Source of the DNA: Acetobacteraceae bacterium H6797
GTDB lineage: Bacteria; Pseudomonadota; Alphaproteobacteria; Acetobacterales; Acetobacteraceae
DNA length: 64,000 nt
Direction of reading: 5' to 3'
Assembly (NCBI GenBank): GCA_015223225.1
Contig: JADFCQ010000001.1
Location: 496,001-560,000, forward strand
This document shows, piece after piece, positions 1 through 9,126 of the stretch; position 1 is the stretch's first letter, and every line of letters starts with the position of its first letter. The position numbers were made by a program, and so were the translations under genes. The notes beneath the pieces are model-generated. The model did no database searches, was not told the origin of the DNA, and saw only the letters and a program-made list of their open reading frames with translations.

Positions 1-504
1 ATACTGCTCGGCGCCTTCGCCTTCAGCCATATCGGCGATGCGGAGACGAAGCTGATGGTCGGGCTCATCTCGGTCGTCTTCGTCTGCCGGGCGCTATGGC
101 AGAAATGGCGCCGCCACGCCCCGCCGCCGGCACCGTCCAATGCGGCCAAGGGCGGGTTCTGGGCCGCCGTCTCGGGCTTCACCAGCACCATCGCCCATGC
201 GGGCGGCCCACCGCTCGCCGTATATCTCTACCCGCTCAGGCTCGATCGCGCGGTGCTGACCAGCACGACCATCTGCTTCTTCGCCTTCTGCAACTATGTG
301 AAACTCATCCCCTACTGGTTCCTGGGGCAGCTGAACTTCACCAACCTGCTGACCAGCCTCGTGCTCCTGCCCATCGCGCCCATCGGCGTCTATCTGGGCA
401 TTTGGCTGCAGACGCGGATCAGCGACGCGCTCTTTTACCGCGTGGTCTATACGATGCTCCTCGTGACCGGCGTGAAACTGGTCTGGGACGGTTTAGGACT
501 TTGA
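1..504 (+). CDS. TauE/SafE family anion permease, 5'-truncated
   Basis: The frame is open from base 1, so the start lies upstream of the window; 167 codons remain. The visible part is strongly hydrophobic, with four to five likely membrane helices, and holds the His-Ala-Gly-Gly-Pro-Pro turn (about codons 66-71) seen in the TauE/SafE family. These inner-membrane proteins export or move sulfite, sulfoacetate and other organic anions; the substrate cannot be told here. The stop is two bases before the ATG of the racemase-family gene, so the two are probably one transcript. The family call is good, the substrate unknown. Confidence 0.85.
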   Translation: MLLGAFAFSHIGDAETKLMVGLISVVFVCRALWQKWRRHAPPPAPSNAAKGGFWAAVSGFTSTIAHAGGPPLAVYLYPLRLDRAVLTSTTICFFAFCNYVKLIPYWFLGQLNFTNLLTSLVLLPIAPIGVYLGIWLQTRISDALFYRVVYTMLLVTGVKLVWDGLGL

Positions 505-506
505 CG

Positions 507-1217
507 ATGACGGATGACACGCCCTTCCTTGGCGTCCTGGGCGGCATGGGCCCGCTCGCCAGCGCGCAGTTCATGCTGCGCCTGACGCTGCTGACCCCGG
601 CCTCGACCGACCAGGAGCATCTTCCGGCCGTGCTCTGGTCCGACCCGCGCATCCCCGACCGCACGGCCGCCCGCCTCGGCACGGGGCCCGATCCCCTCCC
701 CTGGCTGATGCGCGGCATCAAGGGGCTGGAGGCCGCCGGCGCCGGGGCCATCGCCATTCCCTGCAATACCGCCCATGGCTGGTACGAGCAGATGGCGGCC
801 GGGACGACGCTGCCCGTGCTCCATATCGTCGATGCCGCCGCGACGGAGCTGAAGCGCCTGGGCGTCACCCAGGGCAAGATCGGCGTGATGGGCACGGCCG
901 GGACGCTCGCCATGAAGCTCTACCAGCAGCGGCTGGACGTGCTGGGCTATGAATGTCTGGTCCCGACGCCCGAGGAGATGGACCGGCTCGTCAGCCCCGG
1001 CATCGCCCTGGTGAAGGCCAATCGCCTCGCTGAATCCTACGCCCCGCTGGCCGAGGCCGCGCGCAACCTCGCCAAGCGCGGCGCGGGCGCGGTCGTGCTC
1101 GGCTGCACCGAGATCCCGCTCGGCATCCTGGCGGGCCCGGCCGATCCGGCGGGCGTGCCGCTGGTCGATACCATCGACGCCCTGGCGCTCGCCGCTCTGA
1201 AATGGGCGGGGCGCTGA
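507..1217 (+). CDS. Aspartate/glutamate racemase family protein
   Basis: A 236-residue protein of the Asp/Glu racemase superfamily, cofactor-independent enzymes that use two cysteines for acid-base chemistry. Visible are the N-terminal Gly-Gly-Met-Gly-Pro motif, the first catalytic Cys in PCNTAH (C86) and the second in GCTEIP (C200), so both catalytic residues are present. The length is usual for the family (about 230). The ATG at 507 was chosen because the conserved N-terminal motif follows within 14 residues; the same frame is open further upstream but that part overlaps the permease gene. It probably racemises aspartate or a related amino acid; a maleate-isomerase or hydantoin-racemase-like role is less likely but not excluded. 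Confidence 0.88.
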   Translation: MTDDTPFLGVLGGMGPLASAQFMLRLTLLTPASTDQEHLPAVLWSDPRIPDRTAARLGTGPDPLPWLMRGIKGLEAAGAGAIAIPCNTAHGWYEQMAAGTTLPVLHIVDAAATELKRLGVTQGKIGVMGTAGTLAMKLYQQRLDVLGYECLVPTPEEMDRLVSPGIALVKANRLAESYAPLAEAARNLAKRGAGAVVLGCTEIPLGILAGPADPAGVPLVDTIDALALAALKWAGR

Positions 1218-1312
1218 GCCTGACCGGCTTGTGACCCCGGGCGCCGCGATGTGAATTGCCCGCCCGCGCCGGGCCGCCCAGCCTCCGCCCCCGCAACGAT
1301 GGGAGCGACGGA

Positions 1313-2566
1313 ATGCTGGTGCGTGGAGCGATGACGGTCCTGGCCCTGGCGGTTTCCCTCGCCTGGGGCAGTGCCCAGGCCGGAACGGAGCGTTTCCAGG
1401 GCAGCGTCTTCGAGGCGCCCGAAGGCTGGTCCCCGCCGCCCAACCCCAAGCCGAGCCTCTGGCAGGCCGTCCGCAAATACGGTGACGGCCGGGGCCGCAG
1501 CAGCGGCGCGCTGATCCAGATCACCAGCCCCATCCCGCGCAGCCAGGGCGGGCTCCAGACGAATTTCAACCAGATCGTCAACAGCACCGCCGATCTCGGC
1601 CGCGAACGCCCCACGATGCATGGCGAGGGCGAGACGGTGAACGGCCATCGCATGCTCTATGACAGCCGCTGCTGCGGCCGCATGGGCGAGGCGAGCGTCG
1701 GCACCGATACCGTCGGCATCGACGATGGCGAGCGGGTCTGGCTGCTGCGCCTCGTCCGCATCAATCTGCGCGGCGATGACCGCCAGGCGGCCGATGCGGA
1801 TTTCGAGGCCCTCGTGCGCTCCTTCCGCCCCCGCGAGAGCGACAGCGCCTTCGAACTGCGCCCCGCCCAGGGGGATGGCGGGCTCGAGGGCATCTTCACC
1901 CATCTCAATACCGGCATCCGCCCCAATGCCTTCGGCGGCACCGATTTCTACGCCGAGAGCGAGGTTCTGAATTTCGAGCCCGGCGGGCTCTATGCCGAGG
2001 CCATCCCCTCCGGCGAGACGAGCCTAGCCGATTACTGCCGCCAGAAGCCGAGGGAATGCGGCACTTATCGGGTGCGGGGCAATCAGGTGGAGTGGCGCTC
2101 GGTCGAGAACGATTATGGCACCATCAAGCGCCGCACGGAGCCGCTGCGCCGCGAGGGCAGTATCCTCCGCATCGGCGAGACGGAGCACCGGATGGTCGAG
2201 CCCATGGCGCCCGATACGCGGCTCCAGGGCGTGTGGCGCTATTTCTGGGCCTCCTCCGGCTCAGGCGCCTTCTCTTCCGGCAGCGTCGCAGTGGAGAAGC
2301 GCCTGCTGCTGACCCGCGATGGCCGCTTCCAGCGCACGGGCTTCTCGGGCGCGACTTCGACCAATGAGATGGGCGGCAGCCGGACGGGCGTGACCGCGGG
2401 CAGCAACCGCCCGGTGGAAACCGGCCGCTACCGGCTCGAAGGCTACCGGCTGGTGCTGACCGGCGATGACGGGCGGCGCGAGACGCTCAGCATTTTCCGC
2501 CCCGACCAGGGCTCGGACGGGCTGCTGATCATCGACGGCAATAACTACCTCAAACAGGACAAGTGA
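1313..2566 (+). CDS. Conserved exported protein of unknown function
   Basis: A 417-residue protein with a clear Sec signal peptide: a basic start, a hydrophobic core at about residues 6-18 and an Ala-Gln-Ala cleavage site near residue 23. The ATG at 1313 is preceded by GGGAG at 1301-1305; an upstream in-frame start at 1256 would bury the signal peptide. The mature protein has no family motif I recognise. It contains a Cys-Cys pair (about residue 120), two further cysteines about 240 residues in, and a C-terminal half rich in Arg, Gly and Glu with short beta-strand-like repeats. It probably acts in the periplasm. It follows the racemase gene by about 95 bases. Confidence 0.75.
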   Translation: MLVRGAMTVLALAVSLAWGSAQAGTERFQGSVFEAPEGWSPPPNPKPSLWQAVRKYGDGRGRSSGALIQITSPIPRSQGGLQTNFNQIVNSTADLGRERPTMHGEGETVNGHRMLYDSRCCGRMGEASVGTDTVGIDDGERVWLLRLVRINLRGDDRQAADADFEALVRSFRPRESDSAFELRPAQGDGGLEGIFTHLNTGIRPNAFGGTDFYAESEVLNFEPGGLYAEAIPSGETSLADYCRQKPRECGTYRVRGNQVEWRSVENDYGTIKRRTEPLRREGSILRIGETEHRMVEPMAPDTRLQGVWRYFWASSGSGAFSSGSVAVEKRLLLTRDGRFQRTGFSGATSTNEMGGSRTGVTAGSNRPVETGRYRLEGYRLVLTGDDGRRETLSIFRPDQGSDGLLIIDGNNYLKQDK

Positions 2567-2696
2567 GCGGTAAGCGGCGGATTTCCTGGCGTTAGCTTGA
2601 TGGGTCTCAAGCAGACGTCAGCGCCTCGCGCTAGACCGCCTCACCCCCCTCGGCCCCAGATCGGGGTGGGGGTTGGCAGCCGCCCTGCCCCGGGCC

Positions 2697-3821
2697 TCAT
2701 GAGCCGCCCGAGAAGGCCCGCGCCAGGGCCTGCCACATGGGCTTGCGGCTCAGGTCCTCGCCCAGCGGCAAGCCGCGATGCTTGCGGCCACTGGGCATTG
2801 CGACGCCAGGTGTGTCGTTCAGCCAAGTATAGCGGTCGCTGATGCCCCAGGTGAGGAAGGTCTTCACCCCCGCCTCCACGGCGGTCGAGGCGAAGGCATA
2901 GGCCCGCTCGGCGACCAGCGCGTCTCGCGCGGCGATGTCCTGGGGCGCATTCCAGGTCTCGCGGATATCCAGCTCCGTCACCAGAACCTGCAGCCCCGTG
3001 CCCTGCAAGGCGCTGATGAAGCGCTGCAGGGGTTCGGGCCGGAAGGGGTTGGAAAGCTGCAGATGCGCCTGGATGCCGACGGCATCGATGGGCGTGCTCT
3101 TCATCACCAGCTCCCGCACCAGGCTCAGCAGCCGGCGGCGCTTTTCCTCGGCGGCGGGCGTGTCTTCCTCGATGCCGTATTCGTTCAGCGTGAGCCGCAG
3201 CGTGGCATCGCGCTGCCGGGCCATGATGAAGGCCTGCTGGATATAATCCGGCCCCATCGCCTCCAGCCAGGGCGTGCGGCGCAGATCGCCGGGGCCGGAT
3301 TGCGGCGTGTCGCTGCCGGGCGGGTCGGCGATGGGCTCATTCACCACGTCCCAGTCGCGGATGAAGGGTTTGGTGAAGCCCAGCACGCGGTCCATATGGC
3401 TGGCCATGATGCTGATGCCGGCATTGCGCCCGCCCTTCAGCCCCTTGGTGACCCATTCGGGCAGGCTCTCGTGCCAGATGAGCGTATGCCCACGCACGGC
3501 CTTCCCCTCGGCCGCGCCCCAGTCGATGATCTGCTTGAGCGGGCCGGTATTGAGCACGGCCTCCTGGGGCTCGATCGCGCCCCATTTGCCCTCCCAGATC
3601 GGCATGAGCAGCGCCGCCTCGCGGTCCAGCGCGCGCTTGTAATTCTCGTCGGCGAGGTTCTCGGCCAGCAGGGCCGCGCCATAGGTGATGCCGCGCTTCT
3701 TCGCCACGCCGGCGAGCCCGTCCTCCGCCGCGCGGGCCAGGGCCGTGGAAGGCGATTTCGTGAGCGCCATCAGCAGGGCGGGGGCAGCGAGCACCGCGCG
3801 CCGGGGCGTTACGAGCGTCAT
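2697..3821 (-). CDS. GH10 family glycoside hydrolase (endo-1,4-beta-xylanase-like)
   Basis: A 374-residue secreted glycosidase. Family 10 hallmarks run in order: GHTLIWH (111-117), the acid/base glutamate in WDVVNEP (E162), the nucleophile in VTELDI (E283), and the aromatic WGISDRYTWL block near the C-terminus. GH10 enzymes cleave beta-1,4-xylan chains with retention. The N-terminus has a Pro-Arg-Arg pair before a hydrophobic stretch, which suggests Tat or Sec export. The ATG at 3821 is preferred because AAAGG lies 11 bases upstream; a GTG at 3833 would fall inside that site. There are no neighbouring xylose or xylan genes, so the true substrate is open. Confidence 0.9.
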   Translation of the reverse strand: MTLVTPRRAVLAAPALLMALTKSPSTALARAAEDGLAGVAKKRGITYGAALLAENLADENYKRALDREAALLMPIWEGKWGAIEPQEAVLNTGPLKQIIDWGAAEGKAVRGHTLIWHESLPEWVTKGLKGGRNAGISIMASHMDRVLGFTKPFIRDWDVVNEPIADPPGSDTPQSGPGDLRRTPWLEAMGPDYIQQAFIMARQRDATLRLTLNEYGIEEDTPAAEEKRRRLLSLVRELVMKSTPIDAVGIQAHLQLSNPFRPEPLQRFISALQGTGLQVLVTELDIRETWNAPQDIAARDALVAERAYAFASTAVEAGVKTFLTWGISDRYTWLNDTPGVAMPSGRKHRGLPLGEDLSRKPMWQALARAFSGGS

Positions 3822-4053
3822 ATCGGGCGTCACCTTTCGAGCCGTGGAGGCCGCGATGGCCCTCCGCGATCCCTCTTATCAGGTCCCGCGCCTTACCGCG
3901 CGGCTAAGAGGCGGGTTCGGGGAACTTACGGCGCGGTGACAGGCGTTTTTTCTGCCCGCTGTGCCCGGCGGCCCCGGCCGGAGGAGCGGCGGGGGCTGCA
4001 TGCCCGGAAGGCGAGCCGGCCGCCAGCCCTCCGCCCCGCGCCGCATCCTCCCG

Positions 4054-5121
4054 CTACTTCGGCGAGAGCAGCTTGCGCATAGCCTCCAGCGCCTCGTCGA
4101 CCATCTCGCTGGTCACGTCGAGATGCATGCAGGCGCGGATGCGGCCGCCCAGCGAGCTGACCTGGATGCCCTGCATCCGCAGCTTGGCCGAGAATTCGGC
4201 GCCCGTGATGCCCGCCCCCGTCGTGTCGAAGAAGACGAGGTTGGTATCGGGCTTCTCCACCACCACGCCGGGGATCTGCGACAGGCCCGCGGCGAGCTTG
4301 CGCGCATTGGCATGGTCATCGGCCAGGCGCTCAACGTGATGGTCGAGCGAATAGGTGCAGGCCGCCGCGCAGATGCCGGCCTGGCGCATCGAGCCGCCCA
4401 GCCGCTGCTTCCAGCGCCAGCTCTTCTCGATGAAGTCATGGCTGCCGCAGAGCACGGCACCCAGCGGCGCGCCCAGGCCCTTGGTGAAGTCGAGCCAGAC
4501 GCTGTCGAAGCCCGCCGCCATCTCATGCGCCGGAATGCCGGCGGCGACGCAGGCATTCATCAGCCGCGCGCCGTCCATATGCGTGGCGAGCCCCGCCTCG
4601 CGGGCGACGGCGACCACGGCATCCAGCTGCTCCTTCGGCCAGACGGCGCCGCCGCCGATATTGGCCGTCTGCTCCACTTCCAGCAGCGCCTGGGGCGGGG
4701 CATGGCGGGTCTTGGGCAGGATGGCGGCCTTGACCGCCTCGGGGGTGAACATGCCGCGCTCACCCTCGAGCGCGCGGATCTGCACGCCGCGCAGCGCCGC
4801 ATGGGCGCCGCCCTCGCTGCCCAGGATATGCGCCGTCTTATGCGCGATGATCTCGTCGCCCGGCACGCAATGCACCAGCGTCGCGATGACGTTGCACATG
4901 GTGCCGGAGGGCAGGAAAACAGCCGCCTCCTTGCCCATCAGCTTGGCCATCTTGTCGCAGAGCTCATGCACGCTCGGGTCATCCCCGTGCTGCTCGTCGC
5001 CCACCTCGGCCGCCATCATCGCGGCCTTCATCCCCGCCGTCGGGCGCGTCTGCGTATCCGAATAGAGATTGATGCGGACGGCCGGCGCATTGGCGGGCGG
5101 GCGCTCGGGGATATGGACCAT
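4054..5121 (-). CDS. ltaE: Low-specificity L-threonine aldolase family (PLP-dependent)
   Basis: A 355-residue fold-type I PLP enzyme that splits beta-hydroxy amino acids such as L-threonine or allo-threonine into glycine and an aldehyde. Visible are the YSDTQTRPT start, the GDEQHGDDPSV block, the HMDGARL motif with the cofactor-binding Asp, and the PLP lysine in DFTKGLGAP. ATG 5121 is chosen because GAGG lies 9-10 bases upstream; a longer form from 5154 is possible. It is the last gene behind dctP-dctQ-dctM on the same strand, 86 bases after dctM, so the TRAP system may import its substrate. A 3-hydroxyaspartate or phenylserine aldolase specificity is equally possible from sequence. Confidence 0.88.
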   Translation of the reverse strand: MVHIPERPPANAPAVRINLYSDTQTRPTAGMKAAMMAAEVGDEQHGDDPSVHELCDKMAKLMGKEAAVFLPSGTMCNVIATLVHCVPGDEIIAHKTAHILGSEGGAHAALRGVQIRALEGERGMFTPEAVKAAILPKTRHAPPQALLEVEQTANIGGGAVWPKEQLDAVVAVAREAGLATHMDGARLMNACVAAGIPAHEMAAGFDSVWLDFTKGLGAPLGAVLCGSHDFIEKSWRWKQRLGGSMRQAGICAAACTYSLDHHVERLADDHANARKLAAGLSQIPGVVVEKPDTNLVFFDTTGAGITGAEFSAKLRMQGIQVSSLGGRIRACMHLDVTSEMVDEALEAMRKLLSPK

Positions 5122-5207
5122 GACGGGGAGCCTCAACGCTTGTTCGCGCCGCACCCTGCCACCCCCCGGCCCGAGGGGCCAGGGGCGAGGCGCCAGATTT
5201 TATCGGC

Positions 5208-6485
5208 TCAGCTGACCGCGTAACCCGCCGCGCGCGGCAGCCAGAGCGCGATATCGGGGAAGGCGATCAGCAGCGCGGTGCCCAGCGCCAGCATCAGCAT
5301 ATAGGGCAGGATGGAGCGGTTGACCTCGGCGAGCGGCGCCCCGGTGATGGCCTTGATCACCACGAGGTTCATCGCGACCGGCGGCGAGATCAGCGCCATT
5401 TCCAGGCTCAGCGTCAGCAGCACGCCATACCAGACCTTGCCGATATCCAGCGCCGCCATGACCGGCAGGATGGCCGGCATGGTGAGCAGGATGATCGAGA
5501 AGCTCTCCAGCACCAGGCCGAGCAGGAAGAGCAGCACCATCATGGCGATGAGGAAGCCCGTGCGCGACAGGCCGAGATCGGTAACGAGCGTCACCAACTC
5601 CTGCGCCACATGCAGCTTGGTGAGCATATAGCCGTAGATGGCCGCACCCGCGATGATCATGAGCAGCATGGCGCTGGTGCGCATCGCCTCGCCCACGCCC
5701 TCGATCAGGTCCTTCCAGCCGATGCTGCGATAGACCAGCGCGGCGATCACCAGCGCATAGAGCGTGCCCGTGCCGGCCGCTTCCGTCGCGGTGAAGATGC
5801 CGAAATAGATGCCGCCAAGCACGAAGAGCGGCAGCGAGAGGCTGGCCGCCGCGCGCTTCATCGAGGGGCGGGCGGGCGGCGGCGCCTCGGGGTCTATCAC
5901 CGCCTTGCGCTCCGTCAGCAGCACATAGCCCGCGAACATCGCCGCCATCATGAGGCCGGGAACGACGCCGGCGAGGAAGAGCGCGCCCACGGAGGTCTCG
6001 GTCACGAAGGCATAGAGCACCATCGGCGCCGAGGGCGGGATGAGGATGCCGAGCGTGCCGCCGCCCGCCACAACGCCGAAAGCGCCCTTGCGGCTCATGC
6101 CGTAGCGGAGCATCTGCGGGATCGCGATCTTGCCGACCGTGAGCGCCGTCGCCACCGAGGAGCCAGAGATGGCGGCAAAGATCGTGCAGGCCACGACCGT
6201 CGCGATGCCCACGCCGCCGCGCACGTTCTTGAACAGCATGAAGGCGGCGCCGTAGAGGTCATCGACCACTTTGCCGCGCACCATGATATGCGCCATCATC
6301 ATGAAAAGCGGGATCGAGACGAGCAGGTAGCTGTCGAGATTGCCGATGACCATCTCGCCGATGGCCGGGATGCCGCCTTCGACGAAGTAGAGCACGCCCA
6401 GCGGCAGCAGGAAGAGCGCCGCGAAAATCGGCATGCCGAAATACATGAGCGCGATCAGCGCCACCATCAGCAGGATGAAGGTCAT
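5208..6485 (-). CDS. dctM: TRAP transporter large permease, DctM type
   Basis: A 425-residue inner-membrane protein with about 12 hydrophobic helices and family signatures: the N-terminal GMPIFAALFL segment, GSSVATALTVGKIAIPQM in the first half, and GGTLGILIPPSAPMVLY. It is the channel-forming subunit of a sodium-driven TRAP transporter for organic acids or related solutes. The length is typical. It lies six bases after dctQ and is followed by the threonine aldolase gene. The solute cannot be read from this subunit. Confidence 0.95.
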   Translation of the reverse strand: MTFILLMVALIALMYFGMPIFAALFLLPLGVLYFVEGGIPAIGEMVIGNLDSYLLVSIPLFMMMAHIMVRGKVVDDLYGAAFMLFKNVRGGVGIATVVACTIFAAISGSSVATALTVGKIAIPQMLRYGMSRKGAFGVVAGGGTLGILIPPSAPMVLYAFVTETSVGALFLAGVVPGLMMAAMFAGYVLLTERKAVIDPEAPPPARPSMKRAAASLSLPLFVLGGIYFGIFTATEAAGTGTLYALVIAALVYRSIGWKDLIEGVGEAMRTSAMLLMIIAGAAIYGYMLTKLHVAQELVTLVTDLGLSRTGFLIAMMVLLFLLGLVLESFSIILLTMPAILPVMAALDIGKVWYGVLLTLSLEMALISPPVAMNLVVIKAITGAPLAEVNRSILPYMLMLALGTALLIAFPDIALWLPRAAGYAVS

Positions 6486-6491
6486 TGCTCG

Positions 6492-7034
6492 CTACTCGCC
6501 GCGGGCCAGGGTGTCGCGCGGCAATTCCTCATCGCCGGTCGGGGTATATTCGGGCAGGCGGCCGCCGATGAGCACGATAGCCTGCACCACCGAGACGACG
6601 AGCAGCAGCACCGCCCCGATCGGCAGCAGCACCTGCACCCACCAGGTCGGAATATTGCCGACTTCCGTGACGAGGCCGATCATCTGGCTGAAGGCCACCG
6701 TCTCGATGCCCGATTGCAGCAGCAGATAGGCCGTGGCCGCGACGGAGACGGCGCCGATCAGTCGCGAGAGCCGGAAGAAGAACGGGCCCAGCGACTTCTG
6801 CGCCACATCCACGCCGATATGCTCGAAACGCCGCTGCGCCTCTGCCGCCCCCAGCATGACGAGGGCGAGCACCAGCCAGCCCGCCGTCTTGTCGATCCAG
6901 GGCTGCGGCGCACCGAAGCCGTAGCGCGCGATCACCGAGAGGCTGATCAGCGCGAGGCAGGCCAGGGTCGCCAAGGAGGCGAGGAATTCACCCAGCCGGG
7001 CCACCACGGCCGAGAGGCGTTCGAGTAGGCGCAT
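6492..7034 (-). CDS. dctQ: TRAP transporter small permease, DctQ type
   Basis: A 180-residue membrane protein with four predicted helices, the normal architecture for DctQ. The loop AAEAQRRFEHIGVD before the central helices matches the family pattern (Arg-Arg, then His-Ile-x-Val-Asp). It pairs with the DctM channel. The start is three bases after the dctP stop and the stop six bases before the dctM start, so the three genes form a tight operon. The C-terminal tail of about 25 residues is hydrophilic and probably cytoplasmic. Confidence 0.92.
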   Translation of the reverse strand: MRLLERLSAVVARLGEFLASLATLACLALISLSVIARYGFGAPQPWIDKTAGWLVLALVMLGAAEAQRRFEHIGVDVAQKSLGPFFFRLSRLIGAVSVAATAYLLLQSGIETVAFSQMIGLVTEVGNIPTWWVQVLLPIGAVLLLVVSVVQAIVLIGGRLPEYTPTGDEELPRDTLARGE

Positions 7035-7037
7035 CGG

Positions 7038-8036
7038 TCAGAGCTGCTTCAGCAGGTCCAGCACGCGCTGGCCGTTCTCGGGCGCGAGCTTGAGGAAGGC
7101 CTGGATCACGGGCGGCTGCATCACCTTCGTCCAGGCTTCCGTCTCGGCTTCGGTCTGCAGATGCAGCGCCATGCCCTTGGCCTTCAGCTCGACCACGGCA
7201 TCCTCCGCCACCTTCTCGGTGATGGGGATCTGCTGCTGCTCCGCCTCGCGCGCCGCGGCCTCGATGATGGCGCGATGCTCGGGCTTGAGACCGGCGAACC
7301 AGCGCGGGTTCACATAGACATGGGTGAAGACGCAGAACCACGGCGCCACGGTGCCGAATTTCTGGATCTCGTAATAGCGGCGCGAGACGGCGGCGGAGAC
7401 GTCGGTGAGCCCGGCATCGAGCACGCCCGACTGCAGCGCCTGCGGCACGTCCGGCCCCGGCATCGAGGAGGGCGCGGCGCCGGCGGCGGCCAGACCGTTA
7501 TCGGTCAGGGCGTTCAGGCCGCGGATCTTCATGCCCTTGAAGTCATCGACGGCGATGAGAGGCTTCTTGCCGGAAGTGAAGATCGCCTGGCGCGTGGTGT
7601 AGAGCCACATCAGGTTCTTCACCGCACGCTTCTCAAGCAGGCTCTCGAGCAGCTTGGCGGCATCGGAACCCGGGAATTTCTGGATGCGCTCAAGCTGCGA
7701 GAAGACATAGGGCAGCGTGACGGCATTCATTTCCGGCAGGGTATTGCCCCATTGGAAATTCACCGCCGCCGCCGCCTCGAAAGCGCCGCGCGCCACGCCA
7801 GGGAAATTCTCCGCCGCACGGGCCAGCTGCTCGGCCGGATAGACCTGCACGTCGATGGCGCCGTTGGAGCGCGTCTTCACCGTCTCGGCAAAGGTCGCGA
7901 TCACGCGCGAGACTTGGTGCGAGGGCGGATACTGGTGCGAGAGGCGCATGGTCGCGGCGGCCTGGGCGCGCGCAAGGCGCGGCAGGGCCGGAAGGGCGAG
8001 CACGGCGGAGGCTGCGAGCAGCGAGCGGCGGTTCAT
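7038..8036 (-). CDS. dctP: TRAP transporter solute-binding protein, DctP type
   Basis: A 332-residue periplasmic binding protein. The N-terminus (Asn-Arg-Arg, hydrophobic core, cleavage at Ala-Gln-Ala near residue 26) is an export signal with a Tat-like flavour. The DctP signature region is present, with GMKIRG (about residues 165-170), whose Arg binds the solute carboxylate, and the VYVNPRWF segment. ATG 8036 is preferred because GAGGA lies nine bases upstream; ATG 8045 almost abuts the same site. It is first in the dctPQM-aldolase operon. The carboxylate-binding Arg fits an organic or amino acid ligand. Confidence 0.93.
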   Translation of the reverse strand: MNRRSLLAASAVLALPALPRLARAQAAATMRLSHQYPPSHQVSRVIATFAETVKTRSNGAIDVQVYPAEQLARAAENFPGVARGAFEAAAAVNFQWGNTLPEMNAVTLPYVFSQLERIQKFPGSDAAKLLESLLEKRAVKNLMWLYTTRQAIFTSGKKPLIAVDDFKGMKIRGLNALTDNGLAAAGAAPSSMPGPDVPQALQSGVLDAGLTDVSAAVSRRYYEIQKFGTVAPWFCVFTHVYVNPRWFAGLKPEHRAIIEAAAREAEQQQIPITEKVAEDAVVELKAKGMALHLQTEAETEAWTKVMQPPVIQAFLKLAPENGQRVLDLLKQL

Positions 8037-8146
8037 GGGCGTCATTCCTCACCTGCCGGCCTCGGCACCGGCTTTCACGCAAGGATGTTTCTTTGCCCCG
8101 GCCCTATAGGTCAGGTCAATGCGACAGTGACGCAGACCTGAACCAC

Positions 8147-9058
8147 TTATTGCGCACGCCGGATCGCGATGCCGATGGAGGTGATGTTATTCTCCCCCGC
8201 CTTCACCTTCAGATGCGGCAGCGCATGGGGCGGTGCGTCGAGATGCGCATCGGCCGGTTCGTCGCCCGGATAGAGGTTGAGCGGCCACGGCTCATGCCCC
8301 GCCGAGATCAGCCGCGAGAGCAGATGCTCCACATCCCGCCGCCGCAGCGCGGTGTTCAGCCGGCCCTCGACCAGCGTATCGGGGCTGGAGAGCAGCAGAT
8401 TGGCCGTGTGCAGCGCGACGCCGCCGGGCTTGAGCACGCTCATCGCCGCCTCGATCGCATCCACCGCCGCATCCACCCCACCCAGATGCGGCACCACGGC
8501 GCAGGACCAGCATAGGTCGAACTCACCCTTCAGCGCGGGGGGAATGGCCATGATATCGGCGGGGCGGAAGGAGACGAGCTCGGCGAAGGCCGCCTGCTCC
8601 ACCACGGCCTCGCGGAAGAGTTGCGCGGCCTCGGTGCTGTGCTGCCGCGCCTTGATCCAATGGGCCGCGGCGGGAGCGTCGGCGGGCAGGTCGGTCGCCG
8701 TCACGGTCAGGCCGAGATGGGCGAGCGCGCTCGGCATGGCTTCTGTGCCGCAGCCGAAGCCGATGGCCTTCATCCCAGGCTTCAGCACCCCTGCCGCCTC
8801 GGCCATGGCGAGGAGCCAGACCTGCTCCCAATTCCGCCGATGCGGCACGGCGCGGATGCGCAGCAGGGTGCGGTACTTCTCGAAGACGGGGCTGTCGATC
8901 TGACCCGTCGTCGGCATCTGGCAGACGGGCGATTCCAGGCTCGGCGCGGAGAAGCGCCAGGCGATGGCCGGATCGAGCGGCGGCCGCAGCATGAAGAGCG
9001 GCACGGCCCAGTTCTGGTTGAATTCTTCGGCGGGAGCTTCGGCGGCAGCGACGTTCAT
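8147..9058 (-). CDS. SAM-dependent methyltransferase-like protein
   Basis: A 303-residue protein with a class I methyltransferase core: motif I is Gly-Phe-Gly-Cys-Gly-Thr-Glu (about residues 105-111), followed by a beta-strand ending in Thr-Asp-Leu (motif II acidic position) and the later LKPGGVALHTA strand. The first 80 residues contain PVCQMPTTGQID and look like an added cap. Substrate unknown. The frame is open further upstream through the tRNA gene, but ATG 9058 is the first start after the terminator that follows the tRNA. Only about 28 bases separate that terminator from the ATG, so the promoter must be very close or transcription reads through. It is 101 bases upstream of dctP on the same strand. 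Confidence 0.78.
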   Translation of the reverse strand: MNVAAAEAPAEEFNQNWAVPLFMLRPPLDPAIAWRFSAPSLESPVCQMPTTGQIDSPVFEKYRTLLRIRAVPHRRNWEQVWLLAMAEAAGVLKPGMKAIGFGCGTEAMPSALAHLGLTVTATDLPADAPAAAHWIKARQHSTEAAQLFREAVVEQAAFAELVSFRPADIMAIPPALKGEFDLCWSCAVVPHLGGVDAAVDAIEAAMSVLKPGGVALHTANLLLSSPDTLVEGRLNTALRRRDVEHLLSRLISAGHEPWPLNLYPGDEPADAHLDAPPHALPHLKVKAGENNITSIGIAIRRAQ

Positions 9059-9086
9059 GCCGACACTATGGCGGAAGCGCGGACAC

Positions 9087-9110
9087 AAAAAAACCGCCCC
9101 GGAGGACGGC
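9087..9110 (-). terminator. Rho-independent terminator behind tRNA-Val
   Basis: On the minus strand a hairpin CCGTCC-TCC-GGGCGG (with one G-U pair) is followed by seven T. It sits directly after the tRNA gene. Five T follow on the plus strand, but there the stem has a C-A mismatch, so it works better for the minus strand. Confidence 0.8.
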
Positions 9111-9126
9111 TTTTTGTTCGCCGGAA

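Noticed and set aside
2600..2696. GC-rich imperfect hairpin before the GH10 gene end
   Set aside because: The stem near 2640-2680 has several mismatches and no T-run, so I do not call it a terminator.
5610..7028. His/Asp-rich 472-codon frame on the plus strand
   Set aside because: Antisense to dctM and dctQ, which have clear membrane helices and family motifs.
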